From positions 4,154,001 through 4,218,000 of the forward strand of contig NZ_CP109796.1 in NCBI RefSeq assembly GCF_038725785.1: a stretch of DNA of 64,000 bases, written 5' to 3'. Below the pieces are notes generated by a model, which saw only the letters and a program-made list of their open reading frames with translations, was not told where the DNA came from and did no database searches. The DNA is from Termitidicoccus mucosus (GTDB lineage Bacteria; Verrucomicrobiota; Verrucomicrobiia; Opitutales; Opitutaceae). Positions within the stretch are counted from its first letter, which is position 1; each line of letters starts with the position of its first letter. A program made the position numbers and the translations under genes. Positions 34,285-46,033 of this stretch are shown one piece after another.

Positions 34285-34426
34285 ATACCAATTCCCGATG
34301 AAAAATATCCTTTCGATGGAGGGCCGAGCTCCTGCGAGGCCGTCGCCGGAAAACGTTGCGTCCGACCGCGACGGCCTCGCAGGAGCTCGGCCCTCCATTT
34401 GTCCAATTATCATTGGGAATGGGTAT
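34285..34426. repeat. MITE-like palindromic element, core type C (copy C2), overlapping a gene end
   Basis: The outer ends are ATACCAATTCCCGATGAAAA on the left and the complement of ATACCCATTCCCAATGATAA on the right. The core arms GGAGGGCCGAGCTCCTGCGA and complement match copy C1. The right outer repeat supplies the last codons and the TGA stop of the epimerase gene. Confidence 0.82.
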
Positions 34427-35414
34427 AATACGCCTTGAACCACTCCACGAAGCGGGCGAGGCCGTCTTCGAGCGGAGTCTTCGGCTCGAAGCCGACGGCG
34501 GCATGGATGCGTGCGAGGCTGGCGCAGGTCTCGGGCATGTCGCCGGGTTGCGGCGGGAGAAGCTCGATGCGGGCCTTTTTGCCGAGCAGCGTTTCCAGCA
34601 TTTGCACGAAGAGGCGGACCTCCACCGGGCGGTTATGCCCGATGTTGAAGATGCGGCTGGGCGCGGCGGCGGGTTCGCCGGGCGCGGCATCCGTGTTTTG
34701 GGCAAACGGGTAGAGGAGCACTTTCAACACGCCGTCCACGATGTCGTCGATGTAGGTGAAATCGCGCAGCGAGCGGCCTTCGTTGAAAAGGCGCAGCGGT
34801 TTTTCCTCGGTGATGGCCTTGGAGAAAATGACCGGGGCCATGTCGGGCCGGCCCCACGGGCCGTAAACGGTGAAGAAGCGCAGGCCGGTGAGCGCGAGGC
34901 CGTGGATGTGCGCGTAGCTGTGCGCGATGAGCTCGTCGGCGCGCTTGGTCGCCCCGTAAAAGGACAGCGGCCGGTCGGCCGCCTGGTCCTCGGAAAAGGG
35001 GATGCGCGCGCCGGCGCCATACACGCTGCTCGACGAGGCATAGACCAGGTGCCTCGGCGGATGGGCGCGGGCCGCTTCGAGGACGTTGAGAAACCCGGTG
35101 ATGTTGCTCTGCACGTAGGCGGCGGGATTCTCGATGCTGTAGCGCACGCCGGCCTGCGCGCCGAGGTGCACGACGTAATCGGGCTGGAAATTCGCGTGGA
35201 TGCCTCCGTAGGCGGCGGCATCGCTGAAATCGGCCTGGATAAAGCGGAAATTCTTGTGCGCCTCGAGTTGCGCGAGGCGGGCGCGCTTGAGCGCGGCGGG
35301 GTAGTAGTCGTTGAGATTGTCGATGCCGAGCACGTCGGCGTTTCCGCTGGCGGCGAGTTTGCGGCTGACGTGATAACCTATGAATCCGGCCGCGCCGGTC
35401 ACGAGGACTTTCAT
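34410..35414 (-). CDS. NAD-dependent nucleotide-sugar epimerase (UDP-glucuronate 4-epimerase type)
   Basis: 334 residues. Extended short-chain dehydrogenase: MKVLVTGAAGFIGYHVSRKL at the N-terminus, HLGAQAGVRYSIENPAAYVQ with SNITGFLNVLEA typical of UDP-glucuronate 4-epimerases, a catalytic Ser in VYASSSSVYG and Tyr/Lys in SFYGATKRADE, then RFFTVYGPWGRPDMA. It would convert UDP-GlcA to UDP-GalA for surface polysaccharides. The last residues (YTHSQ) and the stop codon come from the inverted end of palindromic element C2. The C-terminus has therefore been reset by the insertion, apparently without loss of the catalytic part. Assignment to the subgroup is by motif and moderately sure. Confidence 0.87.
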   Translation of the reverse strand: MKVLVTGAAGFIGYHVSRKLAASGNADVLGIDNLNDYYPAALKRARLAQLEAHKNFRFIQADFSDAAAYGGIHANFQPDYVVHLGAQAGVRYSIENPAAYVQSNITGFLNVLEAARAHPPRHLVYASSSSVYGAGARIPFSEDQAADRPLSFYGATKRADELIAHSYAHIHGLALTGLRFFTVYGPWGRPDMAPVIFSKAITEEKPLRLFNEGRSLRDFTYIDDIVDGVLKVLLYPFAQNTDAAPGEPAAAPSRIFNIGHNRPVEVRLFVQMLETLLGKKARIELLPPQPGDMPETCASLARIHAAVGFEPKTPLEDGLARFVEWFKAYYTHSQ

Positions 35415-35677
35415 GCGGCGGTTGATACGGCAGGTCCCGGGCCGCGGCTAGGCAAAATTTCCCGGCGCGGCGCGCGCGTCCATTTTGACCGGCGTTTCAC
35501 CACGCGCGGCGGCGGGAAAATTAGCCGCGCGCCTGGAGAGCGGCGCGGGCCGTTAGCCGAACTGCTATCCGCGGGGTTTTTACGGTTTCAGTTGTGCGCG
35601 GGGAAAAACGTTTTATATTTCACGGGAATCCAAATGTCCGCGCGGCCTTCGCGCCGCGGACAAACGAAGACTGCATC

Positions 35678-36025
35678 ATGAACATCAAAGCATACCTGAA
35701 GCCTTGGTGCGGCTGGTCAAACGGCGTGCGCGCCGTCATGCGCAAATACGACCTGCCGTTCGAGGACATCGACATCATCAACAACCGCGACAACTACGCC
35801 GAGATGGTCGCGAAATCCGGCCAGCCGCTTTCGCCGTGCGTCGAGATCGACGGCGTGATGCTCGCGGATGTATCAGGCGAGGAGGTCGAAAATTACCTTC
35901 TGGCCAACAATCTGGTCAAACCCACCGCCATCACGGCCGACGCCCCGACCAACTCGGGTTGTTCCGACGAGGAGCACGCCCGGCAGTCCGAGACGGCGAC
36001 GACCCGAACCATCAGGTTCTTTTAG
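35678..36025 (+). CDS. Glutaredoxin-like protein
   Basis: 115 residues from the ATG at 35678; the frame is open to 35594, but the fold starts here. Thioredoxin-fold glutaredoxin domain at 1-78: MNIKAYLKPWCGWSNGVRAV with a CGWS active site (single cysteine, monothiol-like), the mixed segment YDLPFEDIDIINNRDNYAEMV, and the cis-Pro loop QPLSPCVEIDGVMLADVSGEEVENYL. The last about 30 residues (ITADAPTNSGCSDEEHARQ) are a polar tail with an extra Cys that is unusual for the family. A role in glutathione- or iron-sulfur-linked redox chemistry is inferred. A terminator follows about 40 bases after the stop. Confidence 0.83.
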   Translation: MNIKAYLKPWCGWSNGVRAVMRKYDLPFEDIDIINNRDNYAEMVAKSGQPLSPCVEIDGVMLADVSGEEVENYLLANNLVKPTAITADAPTNSGCSDEEHARQSETATTRTIRFF

Positions 36026-36066
36026 ACCACCGGCGCCGGATTGACTCACCCGAAAGCACTTCGACA

Positions 36067-36098
36067 AGCCGGCTCCGCACCAGCGAGGCCGGCTTTTT
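36067..36098 (+). terminator. Rho-independent terminator after the glutaredoxin-like gene
   Basis: AAGCCGGC and GCCGGCTTTTT flank about 16 bases. The GC stem is followed by five T and lies about 40 bases after the stop codon. Confidence 0.75.
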
Positions 36099-36253
36099 GG
36101 TCCCGGCGCCTTTCAGCCATGCATGCCGGCCCTAAAAAAACATGATCGACCGCCGTTAAAACGCTTCCCATGCGGCGTGGTTATGCCTCATTGTGTCCAG
36201 TTGCCTAGCTTGAGACATCATCTACTTCTACCGCCTCCAGCATCACTTTTCCC

Positions 36254-39200
36254 GTGAAGACCGCGTTGACCGACCAAACCGCCACTGACCACACGAGCCC
36301 GCACGCTCCCGCCGCACGCTCCGCCGCCGACGGTTCCTCCGTCGCGCGTCCCCAAACCACCTCCCTGCGTCCCGGCAAACAGGGCCTCTACGATCCCTGG
36401 TTCGAACACGATGCGTGCGGCGTCGGCTTCGTCGTGGACATGAAGGGCCGCGCCTCCCACCGCATCGTCGAGCAGGGCCTCGAAGTCCTCGAAAAACTCG
36501 ACCACCGCGGCGCCACCGGCGCCGAGACCAACACCGGCGACGGCGCCGGCATCCTCCTGCAAATCCCGCACGAATTTCTCGTCCGCGTCTGCAAATCCGT
36601 CAGCATCACGCTCCCGGAGCGCGGCCATTACGGCACCGGCCTCGTCTTCCTCCCGCGCAATCCCGCCCAGCGCCGCAAGCTCGAAAACCACTTCGCCCAG
36701 ATCATCCGCAGCGAAGGCCAGACTTTCCTCGGCTGGCGCACCGTGCCCACCAACAACAGCATGCTGGGCGACACCGCCAAGGGCTGCGAGCCCTTCATCC
36801 GCCAGATCTTCATCGGACGCTCGCCCAAGGTCGCCGACGAACTTGCCTTCGAGCGCAAGCTCTACGTCATCCGCAAGCGCGCCTCCCACGAGGTCGTCAG
36901 CGAGGGCCTCGGCGGCGCCGACATGTGGTATCAGCCCAGCCTCTCCTCGCGCACCATCGTTTACAAGGGGATGCTGCTCACCACGCAGCTCAAGGAATAC
37001 TTCCTCGACCTCCGCGAGCCCGACCTGAAAACCGCCATCGCGCTCGTCCACTCGCGTTTCTCCACCAACACCTTCCCGAGCTGGGACCGTGCCCACCCGT
37101 ATCGCTACATCGCGCACAACGGCGAGATCAACACCCTGCGCGGCAACGTCAACTGGATGCACGCCCGCCAGGCGCTCTTCGACTCCGACCTCTTCGGCGA
37201 CGACATCAAGAAAATCCTCCCCGTCATCAACCCCAACGGCAGCGACTCGGCCATGTTCGACAACACCCTCGAACTCCTCCACCTCGCCGGCCGTTCCCTG
37301 CCGCACGCCGCCATGATGATGATCCCCGAGCCCTGGTCGAACCACAAGACCATGGACCCGGCCCGCCGCGCCTTCTACCAATACCACGCCTGCCTCATGG
37401 AGCCTTGGGACGGCCCCGCCGCCATCGCCTTCACCGACGGCAAGCTCATCGGCACCATCCTCGATCGCAACGGCCTCCGCCCCGCCCGCTACTACATCAC
37501 CAAGGACGACCTCGTCATCCTCGCCTCCGAGGCCGGCGTCCTCGACGGCATCCCCTCCTCCGAAATCGCCACCAAGGGTCGCCTCCAGCCCGGCCGCATG
37601 TTTCTGGTGGATACGGTCAAAGGCTGCATTCTCGACGACGAGGAAGTGAAAAACCAGCTCGCCGCCGAGTATCCTTACCAGCAATGGCTCGACGAATACC
37701 TCGTCTACCTCAAGGACCTCCCTGCCGCGCCCGACCTGCCCGCGCCCGACCCCGACACGCTCAAGCAGCGCCAGCTCGCCTTCGGCTACACCTATGAGGA
37801 CGAACGCGTCGTCCTCTCGCCCATGGCGCGCGACGGCGTCGAGGGCGTCGGCTCGATGGGCAACGACACGCCCCTCGCCGTCCTCTCCAACCAGCCGCGC
37901 CTGCTCTACGATTATTTCAAGCAGCTCTTCGCGCAGGTCACCAACCCGCCCATCGACTGCATCCGCGAGGAAATCATCACCTCCGCCGAGACCCGCCTCG
38001 GCACCGAGGGCAACCTCCTCAACCCGCAGCCCTCGGCCTGCCGCCGCGTCGAGCTCGACTGGCCCGTCCTCACCAACGACGAGCTGGCGAAAATCCGCCG
38101 CATGCAGCTCCCCGGCCTCAAGGTCGCCACGCTCCCGATCCTCTTCCGCGTTTCCCGCGGCGAAAAGGGCCTGAGCAAGGCCATGGACGAGCTTTTCCGC
38201 GAAGCCCGCCGCCTCATCACCGAGGAGGAGGCCAGCGTCCTCATTCTCAGCGATCGCGGCGTCAACAAGGACAACGCCCCCATCCCCGCGCTCCTCGCCG
38301 TCGCCGGCCTCCACCACTATCTCATCCGCGAGGGACTCCGCACCCAGGCCAGCCTTGTCATCGAGACCGGCGAGGCCCGCCAGGTGCACCACTTTGCGCT
38401 GCTCATCGGCTACGGCATCAGCGCCGTGAATCCCTATCTCGCCTTCGAGACCATCGACGACCTCATCCACCAGGACCTGCTCCCCGGCCTCGACCACAAG
38501 ACCGCCTGCAAGAACTTCGTGAAGGCCGCCGCCAAGGGCGTGGTCAAGGTCATGTCCAAGATGGGCATTTCCTCCATCCAGAGCTACCGCGGCGCGCAGG
38601 TCTTCGAAGCCGTCGGCCTCGACCAGAACGTCGTGGACCTCTACTTCACCTGGACGCCCTCGCGCATCGGCGGCATCGGCCTCGACACCGTGGCCGAGGA
38701 AGTGCTCATCCGCCACCGCGCCGCCTTCGACCCGCGCGGCCCCGTCGCCACCCACGACCCCGCGCTGCCCGCCGGCGGCCAGTTCAAGTGGCGCGATTCC
38801 GGCGAGTTCCACCTCTTCAACCCGGAATCCATCCACACGCTGCAAAAAGCCGTCCGCACCGGCTCCTACGACGTCTTCAAGACCTACACGCGCCTCATCG
38901 ACGAGCAGGGCAAAAACCTCTGCACCCTGCGCGGCCTGCTCGATTTCAAGCCCTCCGACGCCATTCCCATCGAGGAGGTCGAGTCCGTCGAGTCCATCGT
39001 CAAGCGCTTCAAGACCGGCGCCATGTCCTACGGCTCCATCTCGCAGGAGGCGCACGAGACGCTCGCCATCGCCATGAACCGCCTCGGCGGCAAGTCCAAC
39101 ACCGGCGAAGGCGGCGAGGACCCCGCCCGCTTCACGCCCCTGCCCAACGGCGATTCCAAAAACTCCGCCATCAAGCAGGTCGCCTCCGGCCGCTTCGGCG

Positions 39201-40963
39201 TCACCAGCGAATACCTCGTCAGCGCCCGCGAAATCCAGATCAAGATGGCCCAGGGCGCCAAGCCCGGCGAAGGCGGCCAGCTCCCCGGCCCCAAGGTTTA
39301 TCCCTGGGTCGCGCGCACCCGCCACACTACCGCCGGCGTCGGCCTCATCTCGCCCCCGCCGCACCACGACATCTACTCGATCGAGGACCTCGCCGAGCTC
39401 ATCCACGACCTCAAGAACGCCAACCGCGGCGCCCGCATCAGCGTGAAACTCGTGGCCGAGGTCGGCGTCGGCACCATCGCCGCCGGCGTCTCGAAAGCCC
39501 ACGCCGATGTCGTGCTCATTTCCGGGCACGACGGCGGCACCGGCGCCTCCCCGCTCAACTCCATCTGGCACGCCGGCCTGCCTTGGGAACTCGGCCTCGC
39601 CGAGACGCACCAGACCCTCGTCCTCAACAACCTCCGCAGCCGCATCGCCGTCGAGACCGACGGCCAGCTCAAGACCGGCCGCGACGTCATCATCGCCGCC
39701 CTCCTCGGCGCCGAGGAGTTCGGCTTCGCCACCACCGCGCTCGTCTCCACCGGCTGCATCATGATGCGCGCCTGCCAGCTCAACACCTGCCCGGCCGGCG
39801 TCGCCACTCAGGACCCGCGCCTGCGCAAGCAGTTCACCGGCAAGCCCGAGCACGTCATCAACTTCATGACCTTCATCGCGCAGGAAGTCCGCGAGCTCAT
39901 GGCCCGGCTCGGCTTCCGCACCCTCGCCGAAATGGTCGGGCGCGTTGACCGCCTCGAAGCCCGCCAGGCCGTCGAGCACTGGAAGGCGAAAGGGCTCGAC
40001 TTCTCCAACATCCTCTACGTGCCCGATTCCGGCCCCGAAGTCGGCCGCTATTGCCAGATCCCGCAGGACCACGGCCTCGAAAAGTCGCTCGACGTGGCCA
40101 CCCTCCTCGACATCTGCAAACCCGCCATCGAGAAAGGCGAGAAAGTCGTCGCCGAGGTTCCCGTGCGCAACATCAACCGCGTCGTCGGCACCATCACCGG
40201 CAGCGAAGTCACCCGCAAGTGGGGCGCGAAGGGGCTGCCCGACGATACCATCGACATCCGCTTCAACGGCAGCGCCGGCCAGAGCTTCGGCGCGTTCATC
40301 CCGCGCGGCATGACCTTCCGCCTTTACGGCGACGCCAACGACTACGTCGGCAAAGGCCTTTCCGGCGGACGCATCATCATCCGCCCGCCCGAAGGCAGCA
40401 CCTTCGACCCGTCGAAAAACATCATCGCCGGCAACGTCGCCCTCTACGGCGCGACCTCGGGCGAGCTCTTTGTCGGCGGCATGGCCGGCGAACGCTTCTG
40501 CGTGCGCAACTCCGGCGCCACCGCCGTGGTCGAGGCCGTCGGCGACCACGGCCTCGAATACATGACCGGAGGCCGTGTCGTAATCCTCGGCCCCACCGGC
40601 CGCAACCTCGCCGCCGGCATGTCGGGCGGCGTCGCCTACGTCCTCGACGAGCGCGGCGTCCTTGCCGCCAACATCAACGCCGGCATGGTGAATATCGAAA
40701 AAGTGGATACCGAAGCCGAGGCGGCCGAACTCCGCGGCCTCATCGAACGCCATGCCGCCTGCACCGGCAGCACCCTGGCCCGCCGCGTGCTCGACATCTG
40801 GGACGCCTTGCTCCCCAAGTTCGTCAAGATCATGCCCAAGGACTACAAGCGCATGCTGGAGCGCATCGCGGAGGCGAAGTCCGAGGGGCTTGCCGGCGAC
40901 GACGCGATCATGGCCGCCTTCGAGGCCAACGCCCGCGACCTGAGCCGCGTGGGCGGCAACTGA
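36254..40963 (+). CDS. gltB: Glutamate synthase, large subunit
   Basis: 1569 residues with a GTG start. It forms glutamate from glutamine and 2-oxoglutarate with GltD as the NADPH-side partner. The N-terminal amidotransferase nucleophile is Cys55 in [16 protein letters not shown], preceded by a longer than usual leader (about 54 residues) that would be removed to expose the Cys. Further marks are [28 protein letters not shown], the central domain ([11 protein letters not shown]), the FMN/synthase domain ([61 protein letters not shown]), the Cys cluster of the 3Fe-4S centre ([19 protein letters not shown]) and the C-terminal GXGXG beta-helix ([29 protein letters not shown]). gltD follows 41 bases later, so they form an operon. 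Confidence 0.97.
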   Translation: MKTALTDQTATDHTSPHAPAARSAADGSSVARPQTTSLRPGKQGLYDPWFEHDACGVGFVVDMKGRASHRIVEQGLEVLEKLDHRGATGAETNTGDGAGILLQIPHEFLVRVCKSVSITLPERGHYGTGLVFLPRNPAQRRKLENHFAQIIRSEGQTFLGWRTVPTNNSMLGDTAKGCEPFIRQIFIGRSPKVADELAFERKLYVIRKRASHEVVSEGLGGADMWYQPSLSSRTIVYKGMLLTTQLKEYFLDLREPDLKTAIALVHSRFSTNTFPSWDRAHPYRYIAHNGEINTLRGNVNWMHARQALFDSDLFGDDIKKILPVINPNGSDSAMFDNTLELLHLAGRSLPHAAMMMIPEPWSNHKTMDPARRAFYQYHACLMEPWDGPAAIAFTDGKLIGTILDRNGLRPARYYITKDDLVILASEAGVLDGIPSSEIATKGRLQPGRMFLVDTVKGCILDDEEVKNQLAAEYPYQQWLDEYLVYLKDLPAAPDLPAPDPDTLKQRQLAFGYTYEDERVVLSPMARDGVEGVGSMGNDTPLAVLSNQPRLLYDYFKQLFAQVTNPPIDCIREEIITSAETRLGTEGNLLNPQPSACRRVELDWPVLTNDELAKIRRMQLPGLKVATLPILFRVSRGEKGLSKAMDELFREARRLITEEEASVLILSDRGVNKDNAPIPALLAVAGLHHYLIREGLRTQASLVIETGEARQVHHFALLIGYGISAVNPYLAFETIDDLIHQDLLPGLDHKTACKNFVKAAAKGVVKVMSKMGISSIQSYRGAQVFEAVGLDQNVVDLYFTWTPSRIGGIGLDTVAEEVLIRHRAAFDPRGPVATHDPALPAGGQFKWRDSGEFHLFNPESIHTLQKAVRTGSYDVFKTYTRLIDEQGKNLCTLRGLLDFKPSDAIPIEEVESVESIVKRFKTGAMSYGSISQEAHETLAIAMNRLGGKSNTGEGGEDPARFTPLPNGDSKNSAIKQVASGRFGVTSEYLVSAREIQIKMAQGAKPGEGGQLPGPKVYPWVARTRHTTAGVGLISPPPHHDIYSIEDLAELIHDLKNANRGARISVKLVAEVGVGTIAAGVSKAHADVVLISGHDGGTGASPLNSIWHAGLPWELGLAETHQTLVLNNLRSRIAVETDGQLKTGRDVIIAALLGAEEFGFATTALVSTGCIMMRACQLNTCPAGVATQDPRLRKQFTGKPEHVINFMTFIAQEVRELMARLGFRTLAEMVGRVDRLEARQAVEHWKAKGLDFSNILYVPDSGPEVGRYCQIPQDHGLEKSLDVATLLDICKPAIEKGEKVVAEVPVRNINRVVGTITGSEVTRKWGAKGLPDDTIDIRFNGSAGQSFGAFIPRGMTFRLYGDANDYVGKGLSGGRIIIRPPEGSTFDPSKNIIAGNVALYGATSGELFVGGMAGERFCVRNSGATAVVEAVGDHGLEYMTGGRVVILGPTGRNLAAGMSGGVAYVLDERGVLAANINAGMVNIEKVDTEAEAAELRGLIERHAACTGSTLARRVLDIWDALLPKFVKIMPKDYKRMLERIAEAKSEGLAGDDAIMAAFEANARDLSRVGGN

Positions 40964-41004
40964 AGCACACCACCACTTAATATTCACATCGACTTCCGAC
41001 TACC

Positions 41005-42495
41005 ATGGGCAAACCAACCGGCTTCCTCGAATATATGCGGGAAATCCCCGTCGATCGCTCCCCCCTCGACCGCCTCAAAGACTGGTCCGAGTTTCATCTC
41101 CACATGGACGAGAAGAAACTCCGCAACCAAGGCGCGCGGTGCATGGATTGCGGCGTCCCCTTCTGCCACACCGGCCGCCTCGTCAGCGGCATGGCGGCGG
41201 GCTGTCCCATCCACAACCTCATCCCCGAGTTCAACGACCTCGTCTTCCGCGGGCTCTGGCAGCAGGCCTACGAGCGCCTGAGCAAGACCAACAACTTCCC
41301 CGAGTTCACCGGCCGCGTCTGCCCCGCGCCCTGCGAAGGCTCCTGCGTGCTCGGCATCCACAACCCGCCCGTCGCGATCAAGAACAACGAATACTCCATC
41401 ATCGAGCGCGCCTTCGAGGAAGGCTGGGTGCTGCCCCGCGCGCCCCGGACCCGCACCGGCAAAACGGTCGCCGTCATCGGCTCCGGCCCCTCCGGCCTCG
41501 CCGCCGCCGCGCAGCTCAACGCCGCCGGGCACGCCGTGACCGTTTACGAGCGCGCCGACCGCCCCGGCGGTCTCCTCATGTATGGCATCCCCAACATGAA
41601 ACTCGACAAGCGCGACGTCGTCCTCCGCCGCGTCGAGCTCATGAAGCAGGAAGGCATCACCTTCATCTGCAACGCCAGCATCGGCGGCAACGGCCCCGCC
41701 GACATCGACCCCCGCGAAATCCTCGACAAGCACGACGCGCTCGTCCTCTGCACGGGCGCCACGCACCCGCGCAACCTCGCGATCGAAGGCCGCCAGTTCG
41801 CCGGCGTGCACTTCGCCATGGAATTTCTCACGTCCAGCACCAAGGCGCTGCTGGACCAGGCGCAGCCCGCCATCACCGCCGCCGGCAAGCACGTCGTCGT
41901 CATCGGCGGCGGCGACACCGGCACCGACTGCGTGGGCACCTCGCTCCGGCAGGGCTGCCGTTCCGTCACGCAAATCGAGATCATGGCCAAGCCCCCGCTC
42001 GAGCGCCAGCCCAACAATCCCTGGCCCGAATGGCCCAAGGTCCTCAAGACCGACTACGGCCAGGAGGAGGCCATCGCAAAACAAGGCGCCGACCCCCGGC
42101 TCTTCCTGACCACCGTGAAAAAGTTCCTCGGCGACAAAAACGGCCGCCTTGAAAAACTCGTCACCGTGCAAATCAAGTGGGACAAGAACGACAAGGGCCA
42201 GTTTGTTCCCGTCGAGCAGCCCGGCACCGAAAAGGAACTCCCCGCGCAGCTCGCCCTCATCGCGATGGGCTTCCTCGGCCCCGAGCAGCAGCTCCTCAAG
42301 GAACTCGGGCTGGAAACCGACGCCCGCAGCAACATCAAGGCGGAGCACGAAAAGCACCGGACGAACCACCCGAAAATCTTCGCCGCCGGCGACTGCCGCC
42401 GCGGCCAGAGCCTCGTCGTCTGGGCCATCAACGAAGGCCGCGCCGCCGCCCGCGAATGCGATCGCTTCCTCATGGGCGCGACGCAGCTGCCGTGA
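41005..42495 (+). CDS. gltD: Glutamate synthase, small subunit
   Basis: 496 residues. It passes electrons from NADPH to GltB. The N-terminal Cys clusters for Fe-S centres are [24 protein letters not shown] and [13 protein letters not shown]. The FAD-binding motif is [17 protein letters not shown] (about 153-169), followed by [17 protein letters not shown]. The second nucleotide-binding motif is [21 protein letters not shown] (about 296-316). The C-terminal FAD contact is [22 protein letters not shown]. Length and order match the GltBD operon. lysA starts 63 bases later on the same strand and may be read with it. Confidence 0.96.
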   Translation: MGKPTGFLEYMREIPVDRSPLDRLKDWSEFHLHMDEKKLRNQGARCMDCGVPFCHTGRLVSGMAAGCPIHNLIPEFNDLVFRGLWQQAYERLSKTNNFPEFTGRVCPAPCEGSCVLGIHNPPVAIKNNEYSIIERAFEEGWVLPRAPRTRTGKTVAVIGSGPSGLAAAAQLNAAGHAVTVYERADRPGGLLMYGIPNMKLDKRDVVLRRVELMKQEGITFICNASIGGNGPADIDPREILDKHDALVLCTGATHPRNLAIEGRQFAGVHFAMEFLTSSTKALLDQAQPAITAAGKHVVVIGGGDTGTDCVGTSLRQGCRSVTQIEIMAKPPLERQPNNPWPEWPKVLKTDYGQEEAIAKQGADPRLFLTTVKKFLGDKNGRLEKLVTVQIKWDKNDKGQFVPVEQPGTEKELPAQLALIAMGFLGPEQQLLKELGLETDARSNIKAEHEKHRTNHPKIFAAGDCRRGQSLVVWAINEGRAAARECDRFLMGATQLP

Positions 42496-42558
42496 GGCCC
42501 GTCCGTTTATTCATATTGCAAAGCCGTATCCGCATTTTCCATACATTGCAGGCGTCAC

Positions 42559-43821
42559 ATGCCGAAAAAAACCTTCCCGCTCAGCGCCGCGCAGCTTGAG
42601 GAACTCGCCCGGAAACACGCCACGCCGTTCCATCTGTATGACGAGGCGGCCATCCGCGCCAACGCCCGCGCCCTCAAGGCCGCGTTCGCCTGGAATCCGG
42701 GCTTCCGCGAATATTACGCCGTCAAGGCCGCGCCGAATCCGTTCCTGTTGAAAATCCTGAAGTCGGAAGGCTTCGGCATGGATTGCTCGTCGCTCCCGGA
42801 GCTGGTGCTCTCGGAGACGGTCGGCGTGCGCGGCGAGGAGGTCATTTTCACCTCGAACGACACGCCGGCGGAGGAATTCGTCGCGGCGGTGAAACTCGGC
42901 GCGATCGTCAACCTCGACGACATCACGCACATCCCGTTCCTGGAAAAGCACGCCGGCCTGCCGGAGCTGGTCTGCTGCCGCTACAACCCCGGCAAGCTCA
43001 AGGAAGGCAACGCCATCATCGGCCACCCCGAGGAGGCGAAATACGGCTTCACGCGCGCCCAGCTTTTCGAGGGCTACCGCATCCTGCGCGACAAGGGCGT
43101 GAAGCGCTTCGGCCTTCACACCATGGTCGCCTCGAACGAACTGGACGCCGCCTACTTCATCGAGACCGCGCAGCTCCTCTTCGACCTCGTGGCCGAGATC
43201 TCCGCGCAACTCGGCATCCGTTTCGAGTTCGTGAACATCGGCGGCGGCATCGGCATCCCCTACAAGCCGGAACAGGAGCCGGTTGACCTGAACCGTGTCG
43301 GCGAGGGCATCCGCAGCCTTTACGCCGAGAAAATCGAAAAGACCGGCCTCGCGCCGCTCGACATCCGCATGGAATGCGGCCGCATGGTCACCGGTCCCTA
43401 CGGCTGGCTGGTGAGCCGCGTCCTGCACCGGAAAAGCACCTACAAGGACTACGTCGGGCTCGACGCGTGCATGGCCAACCTGATGCGCCCCGCGCTTTAC
43501 GGCGCGTATCATCACATTTCCGTGCCGGCCAAAGAACACCTGCCGCACGATTTTGTCTGCGACGTGACCGGTTCGCTTTGCGAAAACAACGACAAGTTCG
43601 CCATCGACCGCGCCCTGCCGCGCGTGGAGCCGGGCGACCTGGTCATCATTCACGACGCCGGGGCGCACGGCCACGCCATGGGTTTCAATTACAACGCAAA
43701 ACTGCGCTCGGCGGAACTGCTGCTGCGCGAAAACGGCGAAGTGGTGCAAATCCGCCGCGCCGAAACCATCGCCGACTACTTCGCCACGCTCGATTTCGAA
43801 TCGTTGAAAACCTTCGCGTGA
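42559..43821 (+). CDS. lysA: Diaminopimelate decarboxylase
   Basis: 420 residues. PLP enzyme (fold type III) that decarboxylates meso-diaminopimelate to lysine. The PLP lysine is in YYAVKAAPNPFLLKIL (about residue 56). Further marks are GMDCSSLPEL, the His of GLHTMVASN, the phosphate loop FVNIGGGIGIPY, MECGRMVTGPYGWLVSRVL, and the C-terminal CDVTGSLCENNDKFAIDR with HDAGAHGHAMGFNYN. The adjacent Cys and the substrate-binding Tyr in GFNYN match LysA rather than the arginine or ornithine decarboxylases. It sits after gltBD, which makes the glutamate used for transamination in this pathway. The IS110-interrupted repeat starts 14 bases after its stop. Confidence 0.93.
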   Translation: MPKKTFPLSAAQLEELARKHATPFHLYDEAAIRANARALKAAFAWNPGFREYYAVKAAPNPFLLKILKSEGFGMDCSSLPELVLSETVGVRGEEVIFTSNDTPAEEFVAAVKLGAIVNLDDITHIPFLEKHAGLPELVCCRYNPGKLKEGNAIIGHPEEAKYGFTRAQLFEGYRILRDKGVKRFGLHTMVASNELDAAYFIETAQLLFDLVAEISAQLGIRFEFVNIGGGIGIPYKPEQEPVDLNRVGEGIRSLYAEKIEKTGLAPLDIRMECGRMVTGPYGWLVSRVLHRKSTYKDYVGLDACMANLMRPALYGAYHHISVPAKEHLPHDFVCDVTGSLCENNDKFAIDRALPRVEPGDLVIIHDAGAHGHAMGFNYNAKLRSAELLLRENGEVVQIRRAETIADYFATLDFESLKTFA

Positions 43822-43854
43822 CAAACGGGGGCATTCGTAGCGCAGCAACGGTGA

Positions 43855-44787
<933 letters not shown>

Positions 44788-44788
<1 letters not shown>

Positions 44789-44956
44789 GGCAGGACTCCT
44801 TCTTATCGAGACGCGCTCAAGGGCGCAGACAACGGTTCGAGTTGCTGCCAGCGGTGCCCGCCGGGTCTGTCGCTGCGCTGCGAGCTCAAGGGCTCATGGC
44901 ATCCAATCAGACTTTCGGCGGACAGGGGAGGGGCGTCCTGCAGGACGCCCCTCCCC
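44788..44956 (-). ncRNA. Predicted IS621-type bridge RNA of the IS110 element
   Basis: Read on the minus strand, a perfect GC hairpin (44956-44927) is followed by two stem-loops. Target loop: stem CCGCCG/CGGCGG plus GTCTG/CAGAC (44921-44858), with an internal GAGC-CCTTGA-GCTC hairpin separating GGATGCC (44904-44898) and CGCAGCGCAG (44882-44873). Donor loop: stem TGGCAG/CTGCCA (44850-44788), with an internal GCGC-CCTTGA-GCGC hairpin separating ACCGTTG (44836-44830) and ATAAG (44806-44802). GGATGCC equals the left target flank. CGCAGCGCAG is complementary at 9 of 10 positions to the right flank CTGCGCTACG. ACCGTTG equals the element's right end before CT. ATAAG complements CTTAT at its left end. 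Position just upstream of the transposase matches the known IS110 arrangement. Confidence 0.8.
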
Positions 44957-45304
44957 CAACCACTGGCCAAGACCGGCTTCGTTATAGGACTGCGCCCGTC
45001 TTGGCCAGTGTCCTATAAGGCATCCCTGCCTGCCGTCGAAAAAGAAAGGCGCGAAACGCCGCTGACTTTTTCTTCCCAAACGAAACCAGTAAATGCCGCG
45101 CTTCGCGCGATCACCCGGTGACGGCAGGCAGGATGCCTGCGCTACGAATGCCCCTCGCGGGCCTGCAATCCTGCCAGACGGATACAAGTCGCTTTGCACT
45201 CTTTTCCCCCGTGTTCCAAAAACCGGCCGAGCAGACCTGTCTCGTGAACAAGGCAGGCTAAATGCATTGCCACGTGCGGCGCCGGCGCGTGTGCTGGGCG
45301 CCGC

Positions 45305-45799
45305 ATGGATCTGGCCCTCGAAGTTCTTGCGTGGACGGTGCTCGTCGTCTGCTGCCTGGGCGGCGTGATCGGCGTGATTCTGCCGGTTGTGCCGGGGGCG
45401 TTTCTTATCCTTGCGGGGGCCGTCGTGCACAAGCTGATGCTGCCGGGATGGCTTTCGTGGTGGACGATCGGTGTGCTTGCGGTCGTGGCGGTCCTGGACC
45501 GCGCGGTGGATATCCTCGGCACGGTGCTTGGCGCGCGGTGGGCGGGGGCGACGCGCTGGGGGCTGGCGGGCGCGGCTGCGGGCGGAGTGGTGGGATTGTT
45601 TTTCGGGCTGCCCGGCCTGTTGCTCGGACCGGTGATCGGCGCGTTTTGCGCCGAGGTGGTGTTTGCGCGGCGCGGCATGGAGGCTTCGGTAAAATCCGGC
45701 GTGGGCGCAGGCATCGGTTTCGGCGTGTCCACCGCGCTCAAGGTCGCGCTGGCCCTGTTCATGGTGGCGCTGGTGGCGTTTGACGTGATGATGGGCTGA
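45305..45799 (+). CDS. DUF456-family small membrane protein
   Basis: 164 residues with four to five hydrophobic helices and glycine-rich turns (GGVIGVILPVVPGAFLILAGAVVH, AAAGGVVGLFFGLPGLLLGPVIGAF, GVGAGIGFGVSTALKVALAL). This matches the DUF456 pattern of inner-membrane proteins with a duplicated GxxGxxLPxxPG-like segment. Function is unknown. The start at 45305 is the first Met before the first helix. No close neighbour on the same strand suggests a partner. A palindromic element begins at the second base of its TGA stop codon. Confidence 0.78.
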   Translation: MDLALEVLAWTVLVVCCLGGVIGVILPVVPGAFLILAGAVVHKLMLPGWLSWWTIGVLAVVAVLDRAVDILGTVLGARWAGATRWGLAGAAAGGVVGLFFGLPGLLLGPVIGAFCAEVVFARRGMEASVKSGVGAGIGFGVSTALKVALALFMVALVAFDVMMG

Positions 45800-45922
45800 T
45801 GGCCCGGACGAACAGGATTTGCCCCAGGTAGGGCGAGGCGTCCCGCCGAGCCGCGGGCGGCAAACGGCTCGGCGGGACGCCTCGCCCTACCTATGGTGCT
45901 ATTTTTCAATCACTAATGGCAT
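45798..45922. repeat. MITE-like palindromic element, core type B (copy B5)
   Basis: The left end GATGGCCCGGACGAACAGGA overlaps the DUF456 stop codon. The core arms at 45828-45890 are GTAGGGCGAGGCGTCCCGCC and complement. The right end is CACTAATGGCATC. The same left end type occurs at 53939. Confidence 0.75.
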
Positions 45923-45949
45923 CACAATGCGATCTTGGAGCGTCAGCAT

Positions 45950-45984
45950 AAAAAAACCCGGCAACCTTTCGGCTGCCGGGTTTT
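45950..45984. terminator. Bidirectional rho-independent terminator
   Basis: AAAACCCGGCA and TGCCGGGTTTT form a stem with loop ACCTTTCGGC, flanked by A- and T-runs on both sides. It lies 50 bases after the porin stop and can also end transcription from the DUF456 side. Confidence 0.9.
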
Positions 45985-46033
45985 AAACTAGGAACGTAAG
46001 ACTGATCTTTTGATTCGTGTGACCGGAGTCACA

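Noticed and set aside
36218-40987. Long open frame of about 1590 codons antisense to gltB
   Set aside because: Gly/Ala/Asp-rich shadow of the well-supported gltB gene. High GC at third positions leaves antisense frames open; no domain or signal is seen.
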